DNA of 15,517 nt from Roseburia sp. Its GTDB lineage: Bacteria; Bacillota; Clostridia; Lachnospirales; Lachnospiraceae. Position numbers and translations under genes: made by a program. The notes under the pieces were generated by a model that was not told the origin of the DNA, ran no database searches, and was given only the letters and a program-made list of their open reading frames with translations. The DNA lies in NCBI GenBank assembly GCA_030844625.1, contig JAUUNJ010000027.1, positions 1 through 15,517 of the forward strand, given 5' to 3'. This document shows, piece after piece, positions 7,050 through 15,517 of this stretch (the stretch's first letter is position 1; each line of letters starts with the position of its first letter).

Positions 7050-8999
7050 ATGGGAACAATGGTTGGAACGGTAATAACTGTTAAAGAATTATATGGGATA
7101 AAGAGCGCAGACATTCAATTTAGAAACGGTACTAATAGCACACCATTAATAACTTTGGAAGAAAACAGAAAATACATTGTCCCATATTTTCAAAGAGAAA
7201 TTAGATGGACAAAAGATAATTTAATTACCCTTATTAATGATGTTAGGAAGGGATCAAAATTTCTTGGAAACCTAATATTCACAAAAAGACAAAGCGATTA
7301 CGAGATTCTTGATGGACAACAACGTACGACGGTAATCGCACTAATAGTTTTATTTTTAAAGAGTAAATACTCGGAACGGTTTGATATATTTGAGACTTGT
7401 GAAATAACGGTAGAAAGTTTCCCAGGATTTAGAAATCTATGTAATCATTTTTTTGATTTAGAAAAGATTCCTGAATCTGAAATGGAAGAAATAATCGGAA
7501 GTGATTGTTATGGCCAGCGTGATAAATACATGGAAATATGGGATGCCATGGAAAAAGTTGATCTCTTTGCAAATATTGCAGAGGCAGAGGATTTTCTCAA
7601 GAATTTAGAACAATCACAATTGAATGTGATTATTGAAACAGATTCTGCGGAGAGAAGTATTGAGGCATTTTTGGATGTGAATCTTAAAGGAGTGCGACTA
7701 GATGCAGAAGACATCTTTAAGGGTTATCTGTTTGCGCAAGACAACTCAGAGGAATTATTTAAAATCTGGAGTAAATTAAAACAAGAAAATAAAGTATTAA
7801 ATACGTATATTGATTATCCGTTTATGATGCTTTTGGAGCACTTTTTACAGTGTGAGTTATCAAAACATGAAAGTTATCGTTTGATAGAATTCTCAACAGA
7901 TTTTACGTTGAAGAATGAAAAAGAGATCGAAGGTAACAAGTATAGCTCTGGAGAACATATAATTAAAATTATACATAATAAAAAATATATTAGAGAAGAA
8001 TTAATTGTATTGGATAAGATACAAGAACTTTTAGTTTCTATTGTAACAGAAACGCATGCACCGGCTGAAATAAAAGGATATTACAAGAAACTGGCAGATG
8101 CAGATAAGAAATTTAAGGTGGATAACGATGAAATAGATATTATGTATAATTTGCTTCGAAAAGTAGTATTAGACAAGAATAAAGCTCCAAATTGTTTAAT
8201 AATCAAATACTTGTTGGAAAGTTTCATAAATTTAGAATTTCGTAAGGACAATTTTGATTCAATATATGGGGTTTTTGTAACATCTACATTATTTACTTTA
8301 TATGAAACAAAGAAAAACAGTGATGGGCTTTATAAAATTATAAGATCAGATGACTGGGAAGGACAAATGATAAATTATGCCATAACTTGTTTTGAGGGAA
8401 GAGAATTAACGAGTAGGCAAATATCGGCTGGCTATCAATTTGTTCTAACTAAAAGCCAAAGTATTTCACAGGAAAAGCAGGAGTTTAGATGTAAATCTAT
8501 TGCTACAATATATGAATATTTTGATATTGACAACAATGGAATACGAATCAAGCCCCATAAAACTAAGGAATTAGAACAATTTTTGAATGATTCTGAAAAA
8601 TATAGTGTGGAACACTTCATCATAAATGATAGTGGAAAATGTGAATGTAAGTTAAGTACAAATGCGACGTTTGAGTATGAATATCCCGAGGAAATAAAGA
8701 AGTATAAGAATTCTTTATTTAACTATGTATTTATCGATAGAGAGACAAATGGAAATATCAAAAATTTGTACTTGCTAGAAAAAGTTGAAGTTCTTGCGAA
8801 CCCTGATAAAAATATAAAAGGATATTCAGGAAAAGTAATTCAATTAGTATCTGATAAATTAAAATTGCCAGATCCAAAAGGATTTGATGGCGAAGAGGAG
8901 GCAAAGGGAGAGTTAGATCGATATTTTCAAATGGATTTCAGAAATCAATATGCACAATTTGCTGCTAGTGTAATTGAAATGATTTCGAAAGGAGAATAA
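7050..8999 (+). CDS. DUF262 (GmrSD N-terminal / SspE-type) protein, candidate restriction or sensing component
   Basis: A 649-residue protein whose N-terminus is a DUF262/ParB-like domain: PYFQREIRW at 45-53 and the signature DGQQRTT at 88-94. DUF262 proteins hydrolyse nucleotides and occur in GmrSD modification-dependent restriction enzymes and in SspE, which acts with phosphorothioation. The C-terminal region has a possible DUF1524-like HNH remnant: H522 in SVEHFII, N558 in SLFNYVF and N567 in ETNGN, in an order resembling H...GNL...N. The match is partial, so nuclease activity is uncertain. The gene starts at an ATG with AGAGGA upstream, 18 nt after dndE and 2 nt before dndA. Its place inside the modification operon suggests PT-dependent function. 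It is not DndB, although DndB also carries a DGQHR-type motif. Confidence 0.8.
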   Translation: MGTMVGTVITVKELYGIKSADIQFRNGTNSTPLITLEENRKYIVPYFQREIRWTKDNLITLINDVRKGSKFLGNLIFTKRQSDYEILDGQQRTTVIALIVLFLKSKYSERFDIFETCEITVESFPGFRNLCNHFFDLEKIPESEMEEIIGSDCYGQRDKYMEIWDAMEKVDLFANIAEAEDFLKNLEQSQLNVIIETDSAERSIEAFLDVNLKGVRLDAEDIFKGYLFAQDNSEELFKIWSKLKQENKVLNTYIDYPFMMLLEHFLQCELSKHESYRLIEFSTDFTLKNEKEIEGNKYSSGEHIIKIIHNKKYIREELIVLDKIQELLVSIVTETHAPAEIKGYYKKLADADKKFKVDNDEIDIMYNLLRKVVLDKNKAPNCLIIKYLLESFINLEFRKDNFDSIYGVFVTSTLFTLYETKKNSDGLYKIIRSDDWEGQMINYAITCFEGRELTSRQISAGYQFVLTKSQSISQEKQEFRCKSIATIYEYFDIDNNGIRIKPHKTKELEQFLNDSEKYSVEHFIINDSGKCECKLSTNATFEYEYPEEIKKYKNSLFNYVFIDRETNGNIKNLYLLEKVEVLANPDKNIKGYSGKVIQLVSDKLKLPDPKGFDGEEEAKGELDRYFQMDFRNQYAQFAASVIEMISKGE

Positions 9000-9001
9000 A
9001 A

Positions 9002-10195
9002 ATGATTTATTTAGACAATAGTGCGACTTCTCCTATTGATGAGGAAGTTAGAGATGCGATGCTTCCATATTTGAATGAGGAGTTTGGAAATCCGTCAAGT
9101 AAATATTATTGCAAAGCAACTCATGCTAAGAATGCTGTCGAGGAAGCCAGAGAAAAGGTTGCAAGGTTGCTAGGTGCAAAGCCGGATGAGATTATTTTCA
9201 CAGCTGGAGCAACAGAAAGTACAAATTTTATTATTAAGGGATATTTGGATTATAGAAAGTTTTATGGAGATGGCAAGAATCATGTGATTACATCTCTTGT
9301 AGAACACAAGGCAACATTAAACACCTGTAAGTATTTGAATGGTGAATTATATTCAAACAATGATCCTACTACATCTTTATTTGGTGTAAAGAAAAAAGTA
9401 GATAGAGGATATGAAGCTTCATTTGTTGGAGTTACTCCAGATGGTGAGATTAGTGTTGAAGAAATTACTTCTGCAATTAAAGAAAATACAGCACTTGTAT
9501 CAATGCTTTATGTGAATAACGAAATAGGGACAATAAGTGATGTTGAGTCAGTGGCAGAAATCTGTAAGAAGAATAACATTGCACTTCATTCTGATTTAAC
9601 ACAGGCTTTAGGTAAGATAGAAATTGATGTTAAGAGAATGGGAATCGATTATGCTTCTTGTTCTGCACACAAAATATATGGACCTAAAGGCATAGGCGCT
9701 GCATTTATGAAGTCTGATGCTTATGGGATAGTACCTATTACAGCATTTATGCATGGAGGAGAGCAGGAATTTGGATTCCGTGCAGGAACACATGCAGTTC
9801 ATAATATTGTAGGTTTTGGCAAAGCGGCTGAAATAGCACTTAGAGATCTTAAGAAAAATGAAGCATATATAAAAAGTTTGGATGATATGTTGATTGAAGG
9901 TATTTCTACTATTGAAGGTATTCATACAACTGTAAATATATCAAAGCGTTTACCTGGTATTGTTAGTTTGGTAGTGGACAAGACAGATTTTCATAATGAG
10001 AGATTCATTAAGAAGATTAGCGAAGAGGTGGCTTTGTCGACTGGATCTGCTTGTAGTGCTGGAGAACCATCTTATGTAATACAGGCACTTGGATTGGCAG
10101 ATAAGGTTACAAAAGTACTTAGAGTGTCTATAAACAAATATACAACAGCAAAAGATATAGAAGAATTTGTAGGCATACTTAAAGCTGAAATTTAG
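9002..10195 (+). CDS. dndA: Cysteine desulfurase, DndA/IscS-type
   Basis: A 397-residue class V aminotransferase-fold PLP enzyme. It opens MIYLDNSATSP. FTAGATESTN is the PLP-phosphate region. SAHKIYGPKG contains the PLP Schiff-base lysine K224, and STGSACSAGEPS carries the catalytic cysteine C351. It releases sulfur from L-cysteine as an enzyme persulfide and would support DndC sulfur transfer and iron-sulfur assembly. Sequence alone hardly separates DndA from IscS/NifS; the position within the dnd operon decides the name. The ATG is preceded by AAAGGAG. Here the gene follows dndE and the DUF262 gene, unlike the classical arrangement in which dndA lies beside dndBCDE, often divergent. Confidence 0.88.
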   Translation: MIYLDNSATSPIDEEVRDAMLPYLNEEFGNPSSKYYCKATHAKNAVEEAREKVARLLGAKPDEIIFTAGATESTNFIIKGYLDYRKFYGDGKNHVITSLVEHKATLNTCKYLNGELYSNNDPTTSLFGVKKKVDRGYEASFVGVTPDGEISVEEITSAIKENTALVSMLYVNNEIGTISDVESVAEICKKNNIALHSDLTQALGKIEIDVKRMGIDYASCSAHKIYGPKGIGAAFMKSDAYGIVPITAFMHGGEQEFGFRAGTHAVHNIVGFGKAAEIALRDLKKNEAYIKSLDDMLIEGISTIEGIHTTVNISKRLPGIVSLVVDKTDFHNERFIKKISEEVALSTGSACSAGEPSYVIQALGLADKVTKVLRVSINKYTTAKDIEEFVGILKAEI

Positions 10196-10210
10196 GAGGA
10201 ATAACACGTT

Positions 10211-13200
10211 ATGGCATTAATGATGGATAACAAGCCAACTGAATATAAAGGTGAAGCGTTAGTATGGGAAAAACTGTATTCTTTATTGCCTAACGATGTT
10301 GTTGTCTACAATCATCGAGAGGTGGTTGATGATCGTGAATTTGATTTCGCATTGCTTATAAAAAATGTTGGAATTATGGTCATTGAAGTAAAAGGATGGC
10401 AGTCTCAGTACATCTTTGATGTGAAAGGTCCTGATGAAATTGTGATTCAAGGAGAAACCCAAATTTATGGTTCTCCAGAGAAACAGGCAAGAGGATATAG
10501 ATTTGATTGGCTGAATTTTTTGAATGACCAGTTTGCAATAAGTCCTGTTGTATTATCAATGGTATGTTATCCGTTTATATCAGAAAAAGAATATAAGGAT
10601 GTAAGGTTAGACATTGTATCATCTAGGGATTTTACTATTTTCTCGGATGACCTGAATTCAGCAACTAAGCTAGGGCAGAAGATATCAAATGCATTTGTCA
10701 AGAAAAAGCCGTTAAACAGTACTCCGTTTGATGAAAAAGCAATGGCTATAGTAAGACAACATTTTGAACCATCATATAAGGCAAAGGATGATCAAATTGT
10801 AGAGGTTTCGGATGCATATTCATTACTGAAGGTATTCAACAAAGAATTAACAGAAAAGGATTCAGATGAATTGATAGAAATGTATTTTGCCGGAACAAAG
10901 ATTGTTGCATTTGTTAAGAGTGAAATAGATTTGTTATCCGTTTGCAATAAGTTGGAAGCAGGATTTAATGCCAGAGGTATTATTTCTGATAAAGGAAATG
11001 TGAGATTGGCAGAAATAGATGAAAGAAATGATTTTCGTGGTGCATCTGGCTCATATAGAATATTTAATTTTGAAATCTATACACATAATTTGGATTTGAA
11101 TAACGATGAAATTATTGTAGAGGGACAATATACAGAACAACAAAAATTGATACTTGAAGATGTTGCAAATTCCACAAGCTGGAATTTTGATCAGTATAAG
11201 GTTGAACATGCAATGGGTGATAAAAATGTGCTTGTTCAAGCAGGTGCGGGAACTGGTAAAACCTACTCAATGGTATCTCGTATTGCCTATTTGTGCATGA
11301 GTAGAAAACGATTTGTAAATAATCTTGTAGATGAGATTGCTATGATAACTTTTACGAATGAAGCTGCTGATAATATGAAGTTAAGACTAAAGCAGTATTT
11401 TATGAATTGTTATATTCTTACTAAAAACAAAAAAGTGCTACATGAAATAGAGGCTGTAGACTTAATGCAGATTTCGACCATACATAAATTTGCAAAAACT
11501 GTTTTGCAAAGCAGTGCTATGGAATATGGACTGGGTGCGGATTTTGCAATTTCCTCAAGTGAGTATGCGAAAGAGCAAGTATATGAGAAATATCTTAATA
11601 ATTTTCTGGTTGAAAAGCAAAAAGAGGACGCGAATTTTGCCCAACAACTAAGAATGCCTGTTCATAAGTTCAGAAAGTTGTTAATGCATTTTTCACAGCA
11701 ATTATATAATAAGAGTTATGGGATTAAAGAGCTTAAAGCAGAAAATCTAGGAACATTTGAAGCGTGGCCATTTTTTAATGAAGTCATAATGAAGGTTATG
11801 ATACCAGCAGAAAATGAATACGAAGAGCAGATATTCTCAAAAAATAAAATAGATCTGAAAGAAAGTATGCTATTACTGAACGATGCAGTAAATGGAGTAT
11901 TTAAGGGAAAATGTAGTTTTAAATATAAGTACTTATTTATTGATGAGTTTCAGGATACTGATGATGTTCAGATTGATTCTTTCTTAAAGTTACAAAATGT
12001 GATTAAAGATACAAAGCTGTTTGTAGTTGGCGACTTAAAGCAGAGTATTTACCGTTTTAGAGGTGCGACAATTAGTGCATTTGATCTGATTAGAACAGAT
12101 AAAGAAAAATGGGAAGAATTTTCACTTACCATAAATTATAGAACTGATAAGAGATTATTAGATAAATTTGATGCAGTATTTTCTAAAATGGGCTCAAAAG
12201 GGTATTTGCCATTTCATAAAGGAAAGGATTCGCTGACCAGTAGTGTTGAGACGTATCTATCGGAACATGAGTTAGTGACCCAATTAGAGTATGACGGCGA
12301 TGAGCAGAGGATGGAACAGCTCTTTGCAGAAATCGCAAGGCAGAAAGATATTATAAAATATCTATCCAAGCATCATAAACTATCTTCTAAAGATATGATA
12401 ATTGCCATTTTAGTAAGAGATAATTGGCAAATTCATAATATTTTGGAAGAAGCAAAGGTTCGAGGTGAGTTTATAGAAACTCAAGTAGGTGGAGATTTAT
12501 ATCAGCTTATGCCTACTTTAGATTTGTATAAATTGGTAATTGCGCTGCTTAACCCGAGAGATCCAGTGAATCTTTTTAATTTGATAGATTCAAATTATGT
12601 AGGAATTCAGTTAGATATACAAGGATTACATGGTTTGGGCACAGAGGAGCAGGTAAAAAGGTTAACAGATGTACTTAATCAGTATTTCACAACTGTGATG
12701 AACACAACATGGGAAAAGATAATTATGGATACTAGGGTTCAACCAATTTTAATGCTGCTGAGGAGTATCTATGAAGGATGTCAGCCTTGGTATCAATATT
12801 CAAATACCGATAGTGAGCAAAGATTCTATAAAGCAAATTATGAATTGGTATTAGAAAAAATAATTAAAACATATAGTGTAGATTACTTAACTCTCACTGT
12901 GATAGAACACAGTATGCATATAAATATTATGACAAAGCAGGAAGAACTCACACGAAATATTGAGGTTGAGACTGATGATATACGAGTGATTTGTACTACT
13001 GTTCATAAAGCAAAAGGATTGGAATATGGATGCGTAATTATGCCATATATGGGTATGGATATTTCATCAATGAAGAAAGCTGATTTAGATGTGTATGTAG
13101 AAAATGAAAAACTTGCATATGGAATTAGAATTGGAGATGAACCAAACAAGAAATATAATTCCAATTATGATGTATCGCAGGAACAAAATGAACGAGTTAA

Positions 13201-13315
13201 CGAAGAAAGTCGAGTATTGTATGTAGCGCTAACACGAGCTATCAGAAATGTTGTTTGGATGAAGGATATTAAATCAAAGAGCAAGATTTCGTGGCAGAAT
13301 TTAATGGAGGTATAA
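10211..13315 (+). CDS. NERD-domain UvrD/AddA-like helicase
   Basis: A 1034-residue fusion. The N-terminal NERD nuclease-related domain (about residues 12-115) keeps the PD-(D/E)XK-type residues D45 and E59-V-K61 (VIEVKG) and E15. A superfamily 1A helicase follows: Q-motif region YTEQQKLILED, Walker A AGAGTGKT at 344-351, DEFQD at 578-582, VVGDLKQSIYRFRG (motif III), TTVHKAKGLEYG (motif V) and VLYVALTRA at about 1002-1010 (motif VI). This is an ATP-driven 3'-5' DNA translocase related to AddA/UvrD with a potential nuclease domain at the front instead of the C-terminal one of AddA. The start is ATG at 10211; the RBS GGAGG is about 11 bases away. It follows dndA by 15 nt and is 1 nt from the AddB-like gene, pointing to a helicase-nuclease complex working with the Dnd proteins (inference). 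Confidence 0.85.
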   Translation: MALMMDNKPTEYKGEALVWEKLYSLLPNDVVVYNHREVVDDREFDFALLIKNVGIMVIEVKGWQSQYIFDVKGPDEIVIQGETQIYGSPEKQARGYRFDWLNFLNDQFAISPVVLSMVCYPFISEKEYKDVRLDIVSSRDFTIFSDDLNSATKLGQKISNAFVKKKPLNSTPFDEKAMAIVRQHFEPSYKAKDDQIVEVSDAYSLLKVFNKELTEKDSDELIEMYFAGTKIVAFVKSEIDLLSVCNKLEAGFNARGIISDKGNVRLAEIDERNDFRGASGSYRIFNFEIYTHNLDLNNDEIIVEGQYTEQQKLILEDVANSTSWNFDQYKVEHAMGDKNVLVQAGAGTGKTYSMVSRIAYLCMSRKRFVNNLVDEIAMITFTNEAADNMKLRLKQYFMNCYILTKNKKVLHEIEAVDLMQISTIHKFAKTVLQSSAMEYGLGADFAISSSEYAKEQVYEKYLNNFLVEKQKEDANFAQQLRMPVHKFRKLLMHFSQQLYNKSYGIKELKAENLGTFEAWPFFNEVIMKVMIPAENEYEEQIFSKNKIDLKESMLLLNDAVNGVFKGKCSFKYKYLFIDEFQDTDDVQIDSFLKLQNVIKDTKLFVVGDLKQSIYRFRGATISAFDLIRTDKEKWEEFSLTINYRTDKRLLDKFDAVFSKMGSKGYLPFHKGKDSLTSSVETYLSEHELVTQLEYDGDEQRMEQLFAEIARQKDIIKYLSKHHKLSSKDMIIAILVRDNWQIHNILEEAKVRGEFIETQVGGDLYQLMPTLDLYKLVIALLNPRDPVNLFNLIDSNYVGIQLDIQGLHGLGTEEQVKRLTDVLNQYFTTVMNTTWEKIIMDTRVQPILMLLRSIYEGCQPWYQYSNTDSEQRFYKANYELVLEKIIKTYSVDYLTLTVIEHSMHINIMTKQEELTRNIEVETDDIRVICTTVHKAKGLEYGCVIMPYMGMDISSMKKADLDVYVENEKLAYGIRIGDEPNKKYNSNYDVSQEQNERVNEESRVLYVALTRAIRNVVWMKDIKSKSKISWQNLMEV

Positions 13316-13316
13316 A

Positions 13317-15517
13317 ATGTCATTATCAATATATACTTACAGCAATCCATATGAAATAAATAATGAACCCTATTGGGATTCAATAAGAAACTGTGCACAT
13401 TTTTGCGTTTCGCAGACAATGGTAAATGGATTGTCAGCAGTATATGATGAATTAGATAATGGACAATTAGCAACAGTAGAAGAATTAGTAGAAGCATTAT
13501 ACCCAGGATGGTTTGATACAAAAACATACATTGAACAGTACACAATTTTAACCAATACACTAGATAAAGTGACGCCAAACATTGAACCTGATAGATGGAA
13601 AAAGATAAAACAATCTCTGCGATTCAATAAGAGTGCATTGTTGGATAGTATTCGACTGATGGCTGAAATGGGTCTGTTATTAAAAAATATAAAAATTAAA
13701 AAGATAACGGAAGAGCAAATGTATTTAGTTGCTACTTATAATGCAATTCTGCGAGGTGAGGATGCCAAGATTTTTGATTTAAAAAAGAATTTTTCGGAAA
13801 GTGAAATTGATAATGCTGTCAAAACAGCATTGGTGGCAAAAGATAAAAGGCGAGGTAAGGAAGTAAAAGCTATAGAGAGTGTTGATTGTAATACTGTAGT
13901 TATTCATGGAATACATCAATTTACTCCAACAATTCTTTCAATGCTTGAAGAGGTTTCAAAATACAAGCGGGTCGTGTTGTTATTTAATTATCAACAGCAG
14001 TATAACGAGATATATCAAACATGGTTGGATGTTTATTCCTGTTTTGATTTGAATATAAAGAGTCAGTTCAATAACGAATTTAAGCCAACAACATTGCTAC
14101 AGCCGAGCTACGAAGGAAATATGCTCGCAGATCAAATTGGAAGATTAGCTAATGGAACACTCATTGAAAAAAGCAAGGATATAAATAATGTAAAGGTTGT
14201 AGAGTTTGATAATATTACAGAATTTTCAGCATATGTTGCACGAATATATGAGGAGGCTGCTAAAGATTTTCATGCAGACGAACATAAGAACGGATCAGTT
14301 CTTTCATATATGAAGGAACAGTTTTATTCTGCCAATAATTCTGTAAATGATATATTGAAAGTCTATTTTCCAGAACAATTTGGGGAAAGACATTTCTTGG
14401 CTTATCCGATTGGTCATTTTTTCGTAGCTGTTACTAATATGTGGGACAGTGAAAATGGTGGTATTAGAATCGAGAATATGAATGATATTGCAGAATGCTT
14501 GTATTCAGGAGTTCTCTATGAAAAGAAAGTAGGATCATTAATTACTACCTTCAATCAGACAAGAAATTATTTTTCTAGGGCGACAAAGTTGGAAGGCGAT
14601 AGCGAAACAGATGGCGTAATTGATTTGCTGAAAAAGCTAAAGAAACAAATATCCAAGCTTAATAATGGTAAAATAGAGTATAACGAACAATTAGCGAAGT
14701 TATCATATTTCAATGTTGAATTAGATGAAATAGATGAGCTGATTGAAACACTTGAGGCACTTAATACTATTACAAAGATATTCTATGAAGATTTTGAAAA
14801 TGAGAATAATAATTTTAAGCATTTTTATGAGAAATTGAAGGATTTTGTAGAAACACAAATCCTTCCAACCGCAGATGCTGAAACGGAGTTTCAGGATATT
14901 TTGTTGAGATTATTAGCTAGACTAGAAGAAGTTGAAAAAATCGAGTCAACTAGCACATTTGATTGTTTAAAGGATACAATGGCATATTATTTGAAACAGG
15001 AAAGTCAGAAGGGTGAAAGTGCAAACTGGATTGTCAGAGACTTCCAGCAGATTGATGGGGATATATTGAAAAGCTCAACTCAGGATCCTGACACAATTTA
15101 TCATTTTGCGTGTGTGTCCGATTCTGATATGAATGTAAAACGAGAAGATCAATTTCCATGGCCATTGACTATAGAGTTTTTTGAAAGAGCATACGAACCT
15201 TTAGATTGGAAATATCAGGTTTATGTGAAGTCAAGAAAAGAATTTAAACATTTTAAAAGATATGCACTGATTTATGGATTAGAGTTTAATAGATGTAAGG
15301 TTAAACTGAGCTTTATAAAAAACGATGATGATAAAGAAAATGAACTGTATTATATCTTAAAACTGTTAGGGGTTAAAACAGAAAAAAATATTCATGATAC
15401 GACAGAGGTTCATGAGAGACAAAATATCACATTTGATTTGGGGAAAAATACAAATAATTTTGTGGATTTAGATGGATTTAGAAGACGCATATGTGGATAT
15501 AGATTTGCATTAGAGTC
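13317..15517 (+). CDS. AddB-like protein, 3' end outside window
   Basis: The frame opens at ATG 13317 with GGAGG 6 bases upstream and stays open for 733 codons to the right edge. It lies 1 nt after the NERD-UvrD gene. No Walker A motif is visible, as in helicase-dead AddB/RexB partners. Resemblances to AddB-type proteins include VVLLFNYQQQYNEIYQTW early on, QQIDGDIL, FPWPL, and a final DLDGFRRRICGYRFALE. That last segment looks like the cysteine-bearing entry (C-Y-R-F) to the C-terminal RecB-type PD-(D/E)XK nuclease with an Fe-S staple. The nuclease motifs would lie beyond the window. It is most likely the partner of the upstream helicase. Family assignment is moderate because AddB proteins diverge strongly. 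Confidence 0.65.
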   Translation, partial: MSLSIYTYSNPYEINNEPYWDSIRNCAHFCVSQTMVNGLSAVYDELDNGQLATVEELVEALYPGWFDTKTYIEQYTILTNTLDKVTPNIEPDRWKKIKQSLRFNKSALLDSIRLMAEMGLLLKNIKIKKITEEQMYLVATYNAILRGEDAKIFDLKKNFSESEIDNAVKTALVAKDKRRGKEVKAIESVDCNTVVIHGIHQFTPTILSMLEEVSKYKRVVLLFNYQQQYNEIYQTWLDVYSCFDLNIKSQFNNEFKPTTLLQPSYEGNMLADQIGRLANGTLIEKSKDINNVKVVEFDNITEFSAYVARIYEEAAKDFHADEHKNGSVLSYMKEQFYSANNSVNDILKVYFPEQFGERHFLAYPIGHFFVAVTNMWDSENGGIRIENMNDIAECLYSGVLYEKKVGSLITTFNQTRNYFSRATKLEGDSETDGVIDLLKKLKKQISKLNNGKIEYNEQLAKLSYFNVELDEIDELIETLEALNTITKIFYEDFENENNNFKHFYEKLKDFVETQILPTADAETEFQDILLRLLARLEEVEKIESTSTFDCLKDTMAYYLKQESQKGESANWIVRDFQQIDGDILKSSTQDPDTIYHFACVSDSDMNVKREDQFPWPLTIEFFERAYEPLDWKYQVYVKSRKEFKHFKRYALIYGLEFNRCKVKLSFIKNDDDKENELYYILKLLGVKTEKNIHDTTEVHERQNITFDLGKNTNNFVDLDGFRRRICGYRFALE

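Noticed and set aside
7050..8999. DUF262 protein as DndB because of the DGQQR motif
   Set aside because: The length (649 aa), the PYFQREIRW motif and the position after dndE fit DUF262/GmrSD-SspE proteins rather than DndB, which is shorter and precedes dndC.
9608..10207. Minus-strand frames opposite dndA
   Set aside because: Antisense to a clear cysteine desulfurase with catalytic residues; no RBS or family resemblance.
13165..13627. Minus-strand frames opposite the end of the helicase and start of the AddB-like gene
   Set aside because: They are shadows of two well-supported plus-strand genes, with low-complexity leucine/isoleucine-rich translations.
1..15517. tRNA, rRNA or riboswitch
   Set aside because: No cloverleaf, conserved rRNA segment or riboswitch-like leader was recognised by eye on either strand; a covariance search was not possible.

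Overview
The window looks like a chromosomal accessory (defence-island) segment of an AT-rich, low-GC Gram-positive bacterium, most likely a Clostridia/Lachnospiraceae-type organism. This rests on the low-GC base composition, strong GGAGG-type ribosome binding sites, sigma-70 promoters with 16-17 bp spacers, tightly packed operons and the protein families present. No ribosomal or other lineage marker is present, so the assignment is an inference.

Positions 1-690 hold no solid gene. They contain a possible 45-codon hydrophobic peptide, a short stem-loop that could terminate transcription in both directions, a 91-nt near-perfect hairpin resembling a miniature mobile element, and a consensus promoter. 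That promoter drives a truncated PAPS-reductase-family (PP-loop) gene at 691-1416, cut off just after its SGGKDST loop. Immediately after it lies the degraded 3' end of a group II intron (reverse transcriptase C-terminus plus RNA tail).

From 1655 to the right edge is a DNA phosphorothioation (Dnd) locus. A minus-strand PAPS-reductase-family gene with an N-terminal zinc ribbon (1655-2656) is divergent from a plus-strand operon. The operon runs: XRE regulator, dndC, dndD, dndE, a DUF262 (GmrSD/SspE-type) protein, dndA-type cysteine desulfurase, a NERD-UvrD (AddA-like) helicase and a large AddB-like protein that runs off the window. Genes overlap by 11-14 nt or are separated by 1-18 nt. The divergent intergenic region has two good promoters and repeated/inverted ACTAACAA and AATACAAA motifs that are plausible operators for the XRE protein.

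Expected working model (family knowledge plus inference): DndA takes sulfur from cysteine and supports DndC, whose PP-loop and cysteine cluster chemistry, with the ATPase DndD and the DNA-binding DndE, puts sulfur into the DNA backbone. The DUF262 protein is the best candidate for a phosphorothioate-sensing or restriction component. The NERD-UvrD plus AddB-like pair looks like a dedicated helicase-nuclease. No dndB and no dndFGH-type restriction genes are seen in the window. The combination of dndCDE-DUF262-dndA with an AddAB-like pair is the most interesting feature here.
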